Positions 6,835-17,165 of a stretch of DNA of 64,000 nucleotides are shown here, piece after piece. Under the pieces are notes generated by a model. It did not search any database. It was not told the DNA's origin and saw nothing but the letters and a program-made list of their open reading frames with translations. A program made the position numbers and the translations under genes. Origin of the DNA: Pseudomonas sp. A-RE-19. GTDB lineage: Bacteria > Pseudomonadota > Gammaproteobacteria > Pseudomonadales > Pseudomonadaceae. Numbering within the stretch: position 1 is the first letter of the stretch; every line of letters starts with the position of its first letter. Location: positions 142,737-206,736 of the forward strand of contig NZ_JAHBDQ010000001.1 of assembly GCF_019956555.1 (NCBI RefSeq). The letters are read 5' to 3'.

Positions 6835-7004
6835 CGCTTCACCAGCAGTCAGCAGACGAAATCAACAGACTGACGACCGAGAATCAGCGGCTTCGAAAGC
6901 ATATTGAGGGGTATCGCCAAGTTCGAGATGTGCCGCGTCTCAAAAACTACGCCCCCTATCGCAACCTTGATGGCTCTACCCAGGCAGTACCCATCACCGA
7001 CTAA
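6831..7004 (+). CDS. Small coiled-coil hypothetical protein, 57 aa (GTG start)
   Basis: GTG 6831 overlaps the preceding stop as GTGA, a coupling arrangement. The product begins TLHQQSADEINRLTTENQRL, a clear coiled coil, followed by a Tyr/Pro-rich tail. It could instead be a displaced C-terminal piece of the preceding gene. No independent ribosome-binding site is near. Function unknown. Confidence 0.4.
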   Translation: MTLHQQSADEINRLTTENQRLRKHIEGYRQVRDVPRLKNYAPYRNLDGSTQAVPITD

Positions 7005-7040
7005 ACACCTTCTGCCGCCAAGCGCGGCATGGAGCATCCA

Positions 7041-7253
7041 ATGAAAAAAGAACTCATCAAGATCAGCGAGTTTCAGCGCCGACGCTGGGGCGAGAACGGA
7101 ACCCCGCAATGCCCCCAGGCGATTCGCAACCACATCCGCAACGGTATTGTCCCCGGCGAGCAGATAGGGAAACTCTGGTACGTTGACTGGACCGCATTCA
7201 CCCGCTCGGACGGCAACGACCTTGTGGCGATGGTATTGAAAGGAGCTGCATGA
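7041..7253 (+). CDS. Excisionase-like DNA-binding protein (Xis)
   Basis: 70 residues from ATG 7041, which follows GGAG by 6 bases. The arrangement EFQRRRWGEN...QAIRNHIRNGIVPGEQIGKLWYVD matches the winged-helix excisionase pattern seen in lambda Xis (EW..R...TVRRWVRE..I.PP...GR.Y). Such proteins bind next to the attachment site and direct integrase toward excision. Its stop overlaps the integrase start (ATGA), so the two are co-translated, as usual for int-xis pairs. Fold assignment is by pattern. Confidence 0.75.
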   Translation: MKKELIKISEFQRRRWGENGTPQCPQAIRNHIRNGIVPGEQIGKLWYVDWTAFTRSDGNDLVAMVLKGAA

Positions 7254-8365
7254 TGGCGCCACGGCCGCGCAACACTGCGAACAAAAGCCTTCCGCAGAAC
7301 CTTTACTTCGATGCGCGGCGCTCGACCTATCGCTACCGGCGACCAACCGACGGGAAGTGGTTTCAGTTCGGCACCGACCGCATCAAAGCGATCGACGCTG
7401 CGAAACAGTTGAACCTGGAGTTCATGCGCGGCGCTGACCTGGTCGGAGTCGTGATGAGCGCATCATCGGAGTCGTTCGCCACTTTCCTCGACACCTACGA
7501 ACGAGACGTCCTACCGCCACGCGAATTGGCCAAAGGCACGCTTGGCTTGTACGCGGTGCACTTCAGACGCTTCCGTAAGCAGTTCGATGGCAAGGCCGTC
7601 GACCAGATATCCATTCGCATGGTCGCGGAAATGCTGGATGCGCTCACACCACGCACGGCGAACCAGTGCCGGGCGCTACTGATCGACATTTTCAACCATG
7701 CCGCCGCCAAAGGCCTGTGCCCGGACAACCCGGCGGCCAGCACCATCAACCGGATCGAGAAGAAACAGCGCAAACGCCACACGATTGAAGGACTGAAAGC
7801 CATTCGGGAGAAGTCGCCGGCCTGGCTGCAGAACGCAATCGACCTGGCCTTGATCACGGCTCAACGCCGGACAGACATCCTCGATATGCGCTTCGATGGC
7901 AGCCGGGAGGGTTACCTGTACGTGGTGCAGAAGAAGACGGCCAAGGCCAGTGACGCGGCATGGATACGATTTCTGATAACGCCGGAGTTGCAGGCGGTCA
8001 TCAGCCGGTGCCGTGACGATGTCGTATCGCCCTACCTGGTGCACCGGAAGCCCGATCGCCGGAAACAGAAACAGGCGCAGACCAAAGATCACTGGACGAA
8101 GGTTGAAGAGCGGTATTTGACGCGAGCATTCAAGGAGGCCAGGGAGGCGGCGAACTGCTACGCGGGATGGAAGGAAGAAGAGATGCCGGGCTTCCACGAA
8201 GTGCGAGCGTTGTCACTGCACCTGTACAAGAAAGCCGGAAAGGATGGGCAGAAAATCGCGGGGCACGCGAGCGAGGGCATGACCAAAAACTACCAGAAGG
8301 ACCACGCAGAAATCGTCTGGTCAGAGGCAATTCCAGACCTCAATATCAGCGAAATCACCGGGTAG
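7250..8365 (+). CDS. int: Tyrosine-recombinase integrase (lambda Int type)
   Basis: 371 residues with all catalytic positions present: Arg206 in TAQRRTDI, a Lys in YVVQKKT (about 228-229), His316 and Arg319 in FHEVRALS, His339 in AGHAS, and nucleophile Tyr348 in MTKNYQKD. The N-terminal 60 residues (QNLYFDARRSTYRYRR) are the arm-binding domain, and about 73-160 the core-binding domain. AAAGGAGCTGC precedes ATG 7250. It is transcribed toward tRNA-Pro, which lies 90 bases away, the classic layout of an element integrated at a tRNA 3' end. The enzyme looks intact, so mobility is possible if the far att site persists. Confidence 0.95.
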   Translation: MMAPRPRNTANKSLPQNLYFDARRSTYRYRRPTDGKWFQFGTDRIKAIDAAKQLNLEFMRGADLVGVVMSASSESFATFLDTYERDVLPPRELAKGTLGLYAVHFRRFRKQFDGKAVDQISIRMVAEMLDALTPRTANQCRALLIDIFNHAAAKGLCPDNPAASTINRIEKKQRKRHTIEGLKAIREKSPAWLQNAIDLALITAQRRTDILDMRFDGSREGYLYVVQKKTAKASDAAWIRFLITPELQAVISRCRDDVVSPYLVHRKPDRRKQKQAQTKDHWTKVEERYLTRAFKEAREAANCYAGWKEEEMPGFHEVRALSLHLYKKAGKDGQKIAGHASEGMTKNYQKDHAEIVWSEAIPDLNISEITG

Positions 8366-8395
8366 TTTTGCGCCAGTTTTGCGCGGGTTTTGCGC
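8365..8395 (+). repeat. Three phased direct repeats, candidate integrase arm sites
   Basis: GTTTTGCGC at 8365-8373, 8376-8384 and 8387-8395, each exactly 11 bp apart, starting inside the integrase stop region and lying 60-90 bp from the tRNA end. Position and helical phasing suggest Int arm-type or Xis binding sites. The binding role is inferred. Confidence 0.6.
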
Positions 8396-8401
8396 AGACA
8401 C

Positions 8402-8428
8402 AAAAAAGCCGATCTACCCGATCGGCTT
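8402..8428 (-). terminator. Terminator for tRNA-Pro
   Basis: Stem AAGCCGAT / ATCGGCTT with a T-run when read on the minus strand, 27 bases beyond the tRNA-Pro 3' end, on the element side of the junction. Confidence 0.85.
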
Positions 8429-8454
8429 AAGTACCTGATTTTACTCAGTAAATA

Positions 8455-8531
8455 TGGTCGGGACGGAGTGATTCGAACACTCGACCCCTAGCACCCCATG
8501 CTAGTGCGCTACCGGACTGCGCTACGCCCCG
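8455..8531 (-). tRNA. tRNA-Pro (anticodon GGG); attachment site of the element
   Basis: 77 nt with encoded CCA. Acceptor CGGGGCG pairs with CGTCCCG; anticodon stem CTAGC/GCTAG encloses ATGGGGT, so the anticodon is GGG. The integrase gene faces its 3' end, so the attachment core is probably within the 3' half of this gene. No second copy of that segment is found at 1-8400, so attL lies outside the window. Confidence 0.95.
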
Positions 8532-8620
8532 ACTAGGCGTTAAATCTGTTCCTCATCTCGAGGAACGCTCAAGAATATATCGCAAGCTTTTGAAAACTGG
8601 AAGTATTTAAAAGCAGGAAT

Positions 8621-8977
8621 TTATTTCTTTAGCACCACCAGAACATCTTCCAGCTCGGCGATCATCTGGCGGATCATTTGTTTGTATTGGGTGGTGTCGT
8701 CTTTGGCTTCATCGCCGGACAAACGCAAGCGTGCACCGCCGATGGTGAACCCCTGATCGTAAAGAAGCGCGCGGATCTGCCGGATCATCAGCACGTCCTG
8801 GCGCTGATAATACCGGCGGTTTCCGCGGCGTTTGACGGGGTTGAGTTGAGGAAACTCCTGCTCCCAGTAGCGCAGCACGTGCGGTTTTACGGCACACAGC
8901 TCGCTGACTTCACCAATGGTGAAGTAGCGTTTGCCCGGGATGACGGGTAGTTCGTCGTTATGACTTGGTTCCAGCAT
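8621..8977 (-). CDS. MerR-family regulator downstream of ihfA
   Basis: 118 residues from ATG 8977 (MLEPSHND). A MerR-type winged helix ([20 protein letters not shown], then [10 protein letters not shown] and YYQRQDVL) spans residues 15-85, followed by a short dimerisation helix ending VVLKK. There is no metal-binding cysteine set or effector domain, as in the short MerR-like proteins that follow ihfA in many gammaproteobacteria. The start overlaps the ihfA coding end by 20 bases, so it is in the pheST-ihfA transcript. Target unknown. Confidence 0.9.
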   Translation of the reverse strand: MLEPSHNDELPVIPGKRYFTIGEVSELCAVKPHVLRYWEQEFPQLNPVKRRGNRRYYQRQDVLMIRQIRALLYDQGFTIGGARLRLSGDEAKDDTTQYKQMIRQMIAELEDVLVVLKK

Positions 8978-9260
8978 AAGCCTCAACTCGGGCCTTCAAC
9001 TTCTGCCCTGGACGAAAGGTGACCACACGGCGAGCCGTGATCGGGATTTCTTCTCCCGTTTTCGGATTGCGGCCAGGCCGCTGGCGTTTGTCCCGAAGGT
9101 CGAAATTGCCGAAACCGGACAATTTGACTTGTTCGTTGTCTTCAAGAGCGTGCCTGATTTCTTCAAAAAACAGTTCGACCAATTCCTTGGCCTCCCGCTT
9201 GTTCAGGCCCAGCTCTTCATACAGACGTTCCGCCATCTCAGCTTTCGTCAAAGCCCCCAT
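8958..9260 (-). CDS. ihfA: Integration host factor alpha subunit
   Basis: 100 residues, full length for IHF-alpha. IHF bends DNA as an alpha-beta heterodimer in recombination, replication and transcription. Seen: N-terminal helices [18 protein letters not shown], the beta-arm with conserved [10 protein letters not shown] and Pro, and C-terminal [11 protein letters not shown]. It begins 3 bases after the pheT stop with AAGGAAG as ribosome-binding site; the pheST-ihfA order is conserved in gammaproteobacteria. IHF would also be the natural host factor for the integrase next door. Confidence 0.98.
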   Translation of the reverse strand: MGALTKAEMAERLYEELGLNKREAKELVELFFEEIRHALEDNEQVKLSGFGNFDLRDKRQRPGRNPKTGEEIPITARRVVTFRPGQKLKARVEAYAGTKS

Positions 9261-9263
9261 ACG

Positions 9264-11645
9264 TCACTTCCTTAACGTGGCGTTCAACCTTTGTTCGAGC
9301 GAGGTGAGGATGTTTTGCGTCGTGGTATTCACCTCATCGTCATTAAGAGTGCGCGATGGATGCTGCCAGGTCAAGCCAACTGCAAGGCTTTTTCTATGCG
9401 GATCAATACCTTTACCCTGATACACGTCAAATAGCCTGAGGTCCGTCAGCCATTCACCTGCATTTTCACGGATTACGTCCAGTACGGCACTGGCCGCAAC
9501 GTCTTTATCCGCCAGCAGCGCAAGGTCACGACGCACTTCAGGAAAGCGCGATAACTCTTGGAATTTAGGCATTTTGCCCAACGCCACTTCGGCCAGAACC
9601 AGCTCGAATACGAAGACCGGACGGTCGAGACCGAGGGTTTTCGACAATTCAGGGTGAATCGCGCCAACAAAACCTACCAAACGGCCTTCACGTTCGATGC
9701 GCGCGGTCTGACCCGGGTGCAATGCTGGGTGTTTACCCGGCACGAACGTAAACGAATCCAGTGCACCGGCGAAACCCAGTACTGCCTCCACATCGGCTTT
9801 GACGTCGAAGAAATCCACGACATCGCGACCTTGTGCCCAGCCTTCCGGCAGACGGCTACCGCACACCACACCCGCCAGCATCGGCTCTTGCTTCAGGCCT
9901 TCCAGCTGACCGACGAAACGCAGACCGCTTTCGAACAGACGGACGCGATCCTGTTGACGGTTCAGGTTGTGCTGAAGCGCCTTGACCAGACCCGGCCACA
10001 GGGACGAACGCATGGCCGCCATGTCGTTGGAAATCGGGTTGGCCAGCAGCAGCGGCTCGACACCCGGATTAAACAACTCGAACTGTTTCGGATCGATGAA
10101 GCTGTATGTGATTGCTTCCTGATAACCACGAGCCACCAGCAGACGGCGCAGTTCAGGCAGATCACTACGCGCTTCAGCCTTGGCTTGCGGTGCCAGACGC
10201 GCTTGCGGGTAACGAACCGGCAGACGGTTGTAACCATACAGACGGGCCAGCTCTTCGATCAGGTCGACTTCCAGGCTGATATCGAAACGGAAGCTTGGCA
10301 CTTCAACGCGCCACTGCCCTGCCCCATCGGCAGAAATGATCAGGCCCAAGGCGCTGAGCAGACGCTCGACTTCGGCCGAATCCATTTCCATGCCCAGCAT
10401 CTGGGTGATGCGCTGGGCCCGCAGGGTGATCGGTGCGATCGACGGCAGGTGCTGTTCGCTGACGGTTTCGGTGATCGGACCCGCTTCGCCGCCGGTGATT
10501 TCCAGCAGCAGGCCAGTGGCCCGCTCCATGGCTTCACGGGCCAGTTGCCAGTCCACGCCACGCTCGTAGCGGTGCGAGGCATCGGTGTGCAGGCCGTAAG
10601 AACGAGCCTTGCCAGCGACGGCAATCTGATCGAAGAACGCGCTTTCCAGGAAAATATCGCGAGTGGTCGCAGTATTGACGCCGCTGTGCTCACCACCCAT
10701 GACGCCGGCGATAGCCAAGGCACGGGTGTGGTCTGCAATCACCAGCGTATCGCTACGCAGGCTGACTTCCTGACCGTCGAGCAGCACCAGCTTCTCGCCT
10801 TCTTCGGCCATGCGCACGCGGATGCCGCCATTGATCTCGGCGAGGTCAAACGCGTGCAGCGGTTGACCCAGCTCCAGCATCACGTAGTTGGTGATGTCGA
10901 CCGCAGCGTCAATGCTGCGTACGTCGGCACGACGCAGACGCTCGACCATCCACAGTGGCGTAGGCTTGGACAGATCGACGTTACGGATCACACGACCCAG
11001 GTAACGTGGGCAAGCGGCCGGCGCCAGCACTTCAATCGAACGCACTTCATCATGCGCGGCCGGAACGGTAGCAATTGCCGGGCGGGTGACTTGGGCGGCG
11101 TACAGCGCGCCGACTTCGCGGGCCAGACCGGCCAGCGACAGGCAATCACCGCGGTTCGGGGTCAGGTCGACCTCGATGCTCGCGTCGTCCAGGCTCAGGT
11201 ACTCACGAATGTCCTGACCGACCGGCGCATCGGCCGGCAACTCCATCAGACCATCGTTGCCTTCGCCAATTTGCAGCTCAGCCTGAGAGCACAGCATGCC
11301 GTTGGATTCAACGCCACGCAGCTTGGCTTTCTTGATTTTGAAGTCGCCTGGCAGTTCGGCACCGATCATGGCAAACGGGATCTTCAGGCCCGGGCGCACG
11401 TTTGGCGCACCGCATACCACCTGAAAGGTTTCCGAGCCATTGCTGACCTGGCAAACGCGCAGCTTGTCGGCGTCCGGGTGTTGCTCGGTGCTGAGCACCT
11501 CGCCCACGACCACGCCACTGAATTCACCGGCGGCCGGCGTAACGCTATCGACCTCAAGACCGGCCATCGACAGACGAGCAACCAGCTCGTCGCGATTTAC
11601 CTGCGGGTTTACCCAGCCACGCAGCCATTGTTCACTGAATTTCAT
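9264..11645 (-). CDS. pheT: Phenylalanine-tRNA ligase beta subunit
   Basis: 793 residues, the usual length. With PheS it forms the alpha2-beta2 enzyme that charges tRNA-Phe. Domains in order: N-terminal tRNA-binding domain (about 40-150, with VGEVLSTEQHPDADKLRVC), B3/B4 editing region (about 210-380), B5 (about 400-475), and C-terminal ferredoxin-fold anticodon-binding domain (about 700-793, ending in LEQRLNATLRK). It lies 26 bases downstream of pheS. A 705-codon frame on the other strand is a GC-skew shadow. Confidence 0.98.
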   Translation of the reverse strand: MKFSEQWLRGWVNPQVNRDELVARLSMAGLEVDSVTPAAGEFSGVVVGEVLSTEQHPDADKLRVCQVSNGSETFQVVCGAPNVRPGLKIPFAMIGAELPGDFKIKKAKLRGVESNGMLCSQAELQIGEGNDGLMELPADAPVGQDIREYLSLDDASIEVDLTPNRGDCLSLAGLAREVGALYAAQVTRPAIATVPAAHDEVRSIEVLAPAACPRYLGRVIRNVDLSKPTPLWMVERLRRADVRSIDAAVDITNYVMLELGQPLHAFDLAEINGGIRVRMAEEGEKLVLLDGQEVSLRSDTLVIADHTRALAIAGVMGGEHSGVNTATTRDIFLESAFFDQIAVAGKARSYGLHTDASHRYERGVDWQLAREAMERATGLLLEITGGEAGPITETVSEQHLPSIAPITLRAQRITQMLGMEMDSAEVERLLSALGLIISADGAGQWRVEVPSFRFDISLEVDLIEELARLYGYNRLPVRYPQARLAPQAKAEARSDLPELRRLLVARGYQEAITYSFIDPKQFELFNPGVEPLLLANPISNDMAAMRSSLWPGLVKALQHNLNRQQDRVRLFESGLRFVGQLEGLKQEPMLAGVVCGSRLPEGWAQGRDVVDFFDVKADVEAVLGFAGALDSFTFVPGKHPALHPGQTARIEREGRLVGFVGAIHPELSKTLGLDRPVFVFELVLAEVALGKMPKFQELSRFPEVRRDLALLADKDVAASAVLDVIRENAGEWLTDLRLFDVYQGKGIDPHRKSLAVGLTWQHPSRTLNDDEVNTTTQNILTSLEQRLNATLRK

Positions 11646-11671
11646 CCTGCTCTCCTAAGAATTCGTTACGA

Positions 11672-12742
<1,071 letters not shown>

Positions 12743-12797
12743 ATGACGTTTAACACCTGGCCCCACAGAGGTGAGGCCGGGTGACTGTCGGGGGTAC

Positions 12798-13154
12798 TTA
12801 AGCCAAGGTGGCTTTAGCTTTCTCGACAATCGCAGCAAACGCCGCTTTTTCGTTCACTGCCAGATCAGCCAGAACCTTACGGTCGATCTCGATGGACGCT
12901 TTTTTCAGGCCGGCGATGAAACGGCTGTAGGACAGACCGTTGATACGTGCACCAGCGTTGATACGAGCGATCCACAGAGCGCGGAACTGACGTTTTTTCT
13001 GACGACGGTCACGGTAGGCGTATTGGCCTGCCTTGATTACCGCTTGCTTGGCAACACGGAATACGCGCGAGCGAGCGCCGTAGTAGCCTTTAGCAAGTTT
13101 CAGAATTTTTTTGTGACGTTTACGGGCAATGACGCCACGCTTTACACGAGCCAT
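12798..13154 (-). CDS. rplT: 50S ribosomal protein L20
   Basis: 118 residues, full length. L20 is an early 23S rRNA-binding protein needed for large-subunit assembly and, in E. coli, represses its own operon. Seen: very basic N-terminal arm [20 protein letters not shown], then the conserved [14 protein letters not shown] and [19 protein letters not shown]. It lies 28 bases downstream of rpmI in the infC-rpmI-rplT operon. Confidence 0.99.
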   Translation of the reverse strand: MARVKRGVIARKRHKKILKLAKGYYGARSRVFRVAKQAVIKAGQYAYRDRRQKKRQFRALWIARINAGARINGLSYSRFIAGLKKASIEIDRKVLADLAVNEKAAFAAIVEKAKATLA

Positions 13155-13182
13155 GAGTTACTTCCTCTATTCTTAACTAAAA

Positions 13183-13377
13183 TTAACGAAGGCGCAGCAT
13201 GCGCTCGACTTTTGCCACGTCAGACGGATGCAGCAAGCTGCTACCGCGCAGTTGACGCTTACGCTTGGTCGACATTTTAGTCAGGATGTGGCTCTTGAAA
13301 GCGTGCTTGTGCTTGATACCGTTAGCAGTTTTCAGAAACCGCTTAGCAGCACCACTTTTAGTTTTCATTTTTGGCAT
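13183..13377 (-). CDS. rpmI: 50S ribosomal protein L35
   Basis: 64 residues, the standard length: [20 protein letters not shown] at the N-terminus and [20 protein letters not shown] at the C-terminus. Binds 23S rRNA. Second gene of the infC-rpmI-rplT operon. Confidence 0.99.
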   Translation of the reverse strand: MPKMKTKSGAAKRFLKTANGIKHKHAFKSHILTKMSTKRKRQLRGSSLLHPSDVAKVERMLRLR

Positions 13378-13437
13378 GTTCGGATACTCCGCATTCAGTT
13401 GATAAACATAATCAGAAGGCCTGCCGTGCCCTATTGA

Positions 13438-13989
13438 TTACTTCTTCTTTTTCGGGGCGATGACCATGATCAGCTGGCGTCCTTCCATCTTAGGATGCTG
13501 TTCGACCGAACCGTACTCGAGCAAGTCACCTTCAACTCGCTTGAGGAGTTCCATCCCCAGCTCCTGGTGGGCCATCTCACGGCCGCGGAATCGCAAGGAT
13601 ACCTTGGCCCTGTCCCCATCACTCAGGAAACGTACCAGGTTGCGCAGTTTTACCTGGTAATCCCCTTCCTCCGTCCCTGGACGAAACTTGATTTCTTTAA
13701 CCTGAATCTGCTTCTGGTTCTTCTTGGCCGCGGCAATCTGCTTCTTCTTCTCGAAGATCGATTTGCCGTAGTCCATCAGTTTGCAAACAGGGGGTACTGC
13801 ATCGGCGGAAATTTCCACCAAATCCAGTTTGGCCTCTTCAGCCTTAAGAAGCGCGTCTTCAATTGACACAATCCCAAGCTGTTCACCTTCAGCCCCAATT
13901 AACCGAACCTCGCGTGCCGAGATATTCTCGTTGATCGGGGCTTTCGGTGCAGCTCGTTTATCTTGTCTCATTTCACGCTTAATAATAAT
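13438..13989 (-). CDS. infC: Translation initiation factor IF-3 (AUU start)
   Basis: IF-3 binds the 30S subunit and proofreads the start codon. The first ATG (13971) would give 177 residues. Upstream in frame are ATT ATT ATT AAG CGT GAA, with GGAG just before, so the real start is most likely an ATT (13989, giving 183 residues; 13986 or 13983 also possible by Shine-Dalgarno spacing). AUU starts are the known basis of IF-3 autoregulation. Domains: N-terminal [14 protein letters not shown] region, a basic linker [16 protein letters not shown], and C-terminal 30S-binding domain ending PKKKK. With ATT 13989 the start overlaps the thrS stop by one base. Confidence 0.95.
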   Translation of the reverse strand: MIIKREMRQDKRAAPKAPINENISAREVRLIGAEGEQLGIVSIEDALLKAEEAKLDLVEISADAVPPVCKLMDYGKSIFEKKKQIAAAKKNQKQIQVKEIKFRPGTEEGDYQVKLRNLVRFLSDGDRAKVSLRFRGREMAHQELGMELLKRVEGDLLEYGSVEQHPKMEGRQLIMVIAPKKKK

Positions 13990-15911
13990 TACTCCGAATC
14001 TGGGCGACCACGCCGGGAAACCGCTTGCGCGAGAAACTCAGCGAACTGGGCGACGGGCATCGAGCCCAGGTCAGCACCTTCACGAGTACGCACAGCGACA
14101 GTCTGCATCTCGACTTCCCGATCTCCGATAACCAAGAGATAGGGAACCTTGAGCAAAGTATGCTCGCGGATTTTAAAGCCGATCTTTTCATTTCTCAAGT
14201 CAGACTTGGCACGAAATCCGCTTTCATTGAGAGTTTTTTCAACCTCAGCGGCAAAATCGGCCTGTTTGTCAGTGATGTTCATGATCACTGCCTGGGTCGG
14301 CGCCAGCCACGCGGGGAATGCACCCTCGTAGTGCTCGATCAGTATTCCGACGAAACGTTCGAAGGAACCGAGGATCGCCCGGTGCAACATCACCGGGTGC
14401 TTGCGACTGTTGTCTTCGGAAACGTATTCGGCTCCCAGACGGACAGGCAGGTTAAAATCGAGCTGCAGAGTACCACACTGCCAGACGCGGCCGAGGCAAT
14501 CTTTCAGCGAGAACTCGATCTTCGGACCGTAGAACGCACCCTCACCCGGCTGCAGATCGTACGGCAGGCCCGCGCTATCAAGGGCTGCAGCCAATGCCGC
14601 TTCTGCGCGATCCCACAACTCGTCGGAACCGACGCGTTTTTCCGGACGAGTGGACAGCTTCATTTCGACGTCTTTAAAGCCGAAGTCGGCATAGACGTCC
14701 ATGGTCAGCTTGATGAACGCCGCGGATTCAGCCTGCATCTGCTCTTCAGTACAGAAGATGTGAGCATCGTCCTGAGTGAAGGCGCGAACACGCATGATGC
14801 CGTGCAGTGCACCCGACGGCTCGTTGCGGTGGCACGCGCCGAACTCGGCCAGACGCATCGGCAACTCGCGGTAGCTCTTCAGGCCCTGGTTGAACACCTG
14901 CACGTGGCAAGGGCAGTTCATCGGCTTGATGGCGTAGTCGCGGTTTTCCGACTGAGTGGTGAACATGTTGTCGGCGTAGTTGGCCCAGTGCCCGGATTTC
15001 TCCCACAGGCTGCGGTCAACGACCTGAGGAGTTTTGATCTCCAGGTAACCGTTGTCGCGCTGAACCTTGCGCATGTACTGCTCGAGCACCTGGTACAAAG
15101 TCCAGCCGTTCGGGTGCCAGAACACCATGCCCGGCGACTCTTCCTGAGTGTGGAACAGGCCCAGACGCTTGCCGATCTTGCGATGATCGCGCTTTTCAGC
15201 TTCTTCGATGCGCTGGATGTAAGCCGCCAGTTGCTTCTTGTCTGCCCAAGCGGTGCCGTAAACGCGCTGCAATTGCTCGTTCTTGGCATCGCCACGCCAG
15301 TAGGCGCCGGACAGCTTGGTCAGCTTGAAGGATTTCAGGAAGCGCGTGTTCGGCACGTGCGGACCGCGGCACATGTCGACGTATTCTTCGTGATAGTACA
15401 AGCCCATGGCCTGCTCGTTCGGCATGTCTTCGACCAGACGCAGCTTGTAGTCTTCGCCACGGGCCTTGAACACTTCGATCACTTCGGCGCGCGGAGTGAC
15501 TTTCTTGATCACGTCGTAATCTTTCTCGATCAGCTGTTGCATGCGCTGTTCGATAGCGGCCAGGTCGTCCGGCGTGAAAGGACGCTCGAAGGCGATGTCG
15601 TAATAGAAACCTTCGTCGATGACCGGGCCGATGACCATCTTGGCCGTCGGGTACAACTGCTTGACCGCGTGGCCAACCAGGTGGGCGCAAGAGTGGCGAA
15701 TGATCTCCAGCCCCTCTTCATCCTTTGGCGTAATGATTTGCAGCGTGGAATCGCTGTCGATGATGTCGCTGGCGTCGACCAGCTTGCCATTGACCTTACC
15801 GGCCACGGTGGCCTTGGCCAGACCGGCACCAATGGATGCGGCGACCTCGGCTACGGAAACCGGGTGATCGAATGAACGTTGACTGCCGTCGGGAAGAGTA
15901 ATAGTTGGCAT
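13989..15911 (-). CDS. thrS: Threonine-tRNA ligase
   Basis: 640 residues from ATG 15911 ([11 protein letters not shown]), the usual size; the ATG at 15944 adds an unconserved [11 protein letters not shown] and is rejected. Domains: TGS (1-62), editing domain with [11 protein letters not shown] (His motif, about 73-83) and CRGPHVPNT, class II catalytic core with the Zn-binding Cys in [10 protein letters not shown] (about 333) and [20 protein letters not shown], and a C-terminal anticodon-binding domain. It is the first gene of the leftward cluster into infC. Confidence 0.98.
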   Translation of the reverse strand: MPTITLPDGSQRSFDHPVSVAEVAASIGAGLAKATVAGKVNGKLVDASDIIDSDSTLQIITPKDEEGLEIIRHSCAHLVGHAVKQLYPTAKMVIGPVIDEGFYYDIAFERPFTPDDLAAIEQRMQQLIEKDYDVIKKVTPRAEVIEVFKARGEDYKLRLVEDMPNEQAMGLYYHEEYVDMCRGPHVPNTRFLKSFKLTKLSGAYWRGDAKNEQLQRVYGTAWADKKQLAAYIQRIEEAEKRDHRKIGKRLGLFHTQEESPGMVFWHPNGWTLYQVLEQYMRKVQRDNGYLEIKTPQVVDRSLWEKSGHWANYADNMFTTQSENRDYAIKPMNCPCHVQVFNQGLKSYRELPMRLAEFGACHRNEPSGALHGIMRVRAFTQDDAHIFCTEEQMQAESAAFIKLTMDVYADFGFKDVEMKLSTRPEKRVGSDELWDRAEAALAAALDSAGLPYDLQPGEGAFYGPKIEFSLKDCLGRVWQCGTLQLDFNLPVRLGAEYVSEDNSRKHPVMLHRAILGSFERFVGILIEHYEGAFPAWLAPTQAVIMNITDKQADFAAEVEKTLNESGFRAKSDLRNEKIGFKIREHTLLKVPYLLVIGDREVEMQTVAVRTREGADLGSMPVAQFAEFLAQAVSRRGRPDSE

Positions 15912-16285
15912 GGCGCCTCCTCTCCTAGTGGTGACCCCTACCAAAGGTCACGTGGGTTGGGATGAGCCAGTACAAGATCCGATCCAGGCCATTCAATGAC
16001 GAACGCCTGCCTTACAGCGGCAGGAGCCTTGCGGCCAACCGGAAAACCGAACCAGAGTGACTGGGATTCAAATCAGGGTTATTCGAACATCTACCGCTGC
16101 CGGGACTGAAGGTCATCCGGAGCCCGCAAACGCCCGAGCGAGGCATGCTAGCACAGATGAACGGTCGTCGACGCACAGAGGTTTTCTGCTGGGGCAAATC
16201 AGGCATTTTTATGCCAAAGTGATGAACTTGAACCCCGCTTTAACCCTCAGATAACAAGACATTGACCCAAAAGGAGCATCTCAGC
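15912..16285. other. Divergent intergenic region
   Basis: About 370 bases between thrS and the rightward 100-aa gene. It must hold both promoters. A small inverted repeat (GTGACC/GGTCAC) lies around 15932-15950 in the thrS leader. No gene or RNA is recognised. Confidence 0.5.
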
Positions 16286-16588
16286 ATGCGTCTGAATCGT
16301 TTATTCGCCATCGTCGCACCCGTCGTCCTGTTGCTGCCGCTGGCTGCCCACGCCGATTGGCCAAAGGGCGAGCGCGAGAAATACATGGCTCAGTGCACCC
16401 AGGCCGCTACTCCACAGATCGGTGCTGCGGCAGCGAAGTCCCACTGCGCCTGTGGTGCCGACGCGATCAAATCGTATCCGGCCAGCGACATTCAGGCCCT
16501 GATGGATAACAAGGCCACACCAGAGTTGCAACAGAAGGCACTGGGCCAGATCGCCGCCTGCAAGGTCGATAACAAGGCAAAAAAATAA
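16286..16588 (+). CDS. Small exported protein with cysteines, 100 aa
   Basis: ATG 16286 follows AAGGAG by 9 bases; an upstream ATT/ATG frame from 16262 is less likely. A Sec signal peptide (MRLNRLFAIVAPVVLLLPLAAHA, cleavage after AHA) precedes a mature 77-residue helical domain. This has four cysteines (QCTQA, HCACG, ACKV), suggesting disulfides in the periplasm. No family is recognised. Single gene. Confidence 0.8.
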   Translation: MRLNRLFAIVAPVVLLLPLAAHADWPKGEREKYMAQCTQAATPQIGAAAAKSHCACGADAIKSYPASDIQALMDNKATPELQQKALGQIAACKVDNKAKK

Positions 16589-16880
16589 GCTCGACGAAGC
16601 GCCTCGAAGGCCTTCAAAGCCGATGAAAAGTGTCTGAAAACAGCTTTTTCGTACAAATTTTGCAGGTTTTTCAGCTTTTTTTATTGTCTTTACTTTCGGC
16701 TGTAAGCCTTTTAAACCGGGGCTTTCAGCCACACGAAGCAACAAAGCAAACGCGACTGTAGGGCAAACAGCACACCCGGGGGGCTCCCAAACCGAACATT
16801 TCGACTATGATACTCGGGTGTGCCCAGTTGGCCTGAGCAGCACAGTACTACTGAAAATATATGTTTCTTGGAGATACACC

Positions 16881-17093
16881 ATGTCTAATCGCCAAACCGG
16901 CACCGTTAAATGGTTCAACGATGAAAAAGGCTTCGGCTTCATCACTCCTCAAGGTGGCGGTGACGACCTGTTCGTACACTTCAAAGCTATCGAAAGCGAC
17001 GGTTTCAAAAGCCTGAAAGAAGGCCAGACCGTTTCCTTCGTGGCTGAGAAAGGCCAAAAGGGTATGCAAGCTGCACAAGTCCGCCCAGAGTAA
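16881..17093 (+). CDS. capB: Cold-shock protein, CspA family (CapB type)
   Basis: 70 residues from ATG 16881, preceded by TTGGAGATACACC. A single OB-fold cold shock domain with both RNA-binding motifs intact: KGFGFITP (RNP1) and DLFVHF (RNP2). It is almost identical, from memory, to CapB of P. fragi. It acts as a nucleic acid chaperone. The leader from about 16800 is long, as in cold-regulated csp mRNAs. A strong terminator follows. Confidence 0.96.
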   Translation: MSNRQTGTVKWFNDEKGFGFITPQGGGDDLFVHFKAIESDGFKSLKEGQTVSFVAEKGQKGMQAAQVRPE

Positions 17094-17107
17094 TTTTCTG
17101 GCGCACT

Positions 17108-17139
17108 AAAAAAACCCCGTCCATGTGACGGGGTTTTTT
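17108..17139 (+). terminator. Rho-independent terminator after capB
   Basis: AAAACCCCGTC / GACGGGGTTTT stem with a 5-base loop and T-run. A-rich on the other side, so it can also serve the convergent lipoprotein gene. Confidence 0.95.
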
Positions 17140-17165
17140 ATGGGCGAAACAAAAGCCTGAAGCAA

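Noticed and set aside
1..8454. A complete prophage
   Set aside because: No capsid, tail, terminase or lysis genes are seen here; only the integrase end is in the window.
14025..15875. 616-codon open frame on the plus strand
   Set aside because: Antisense shadow of thrS with no recognisable domain.
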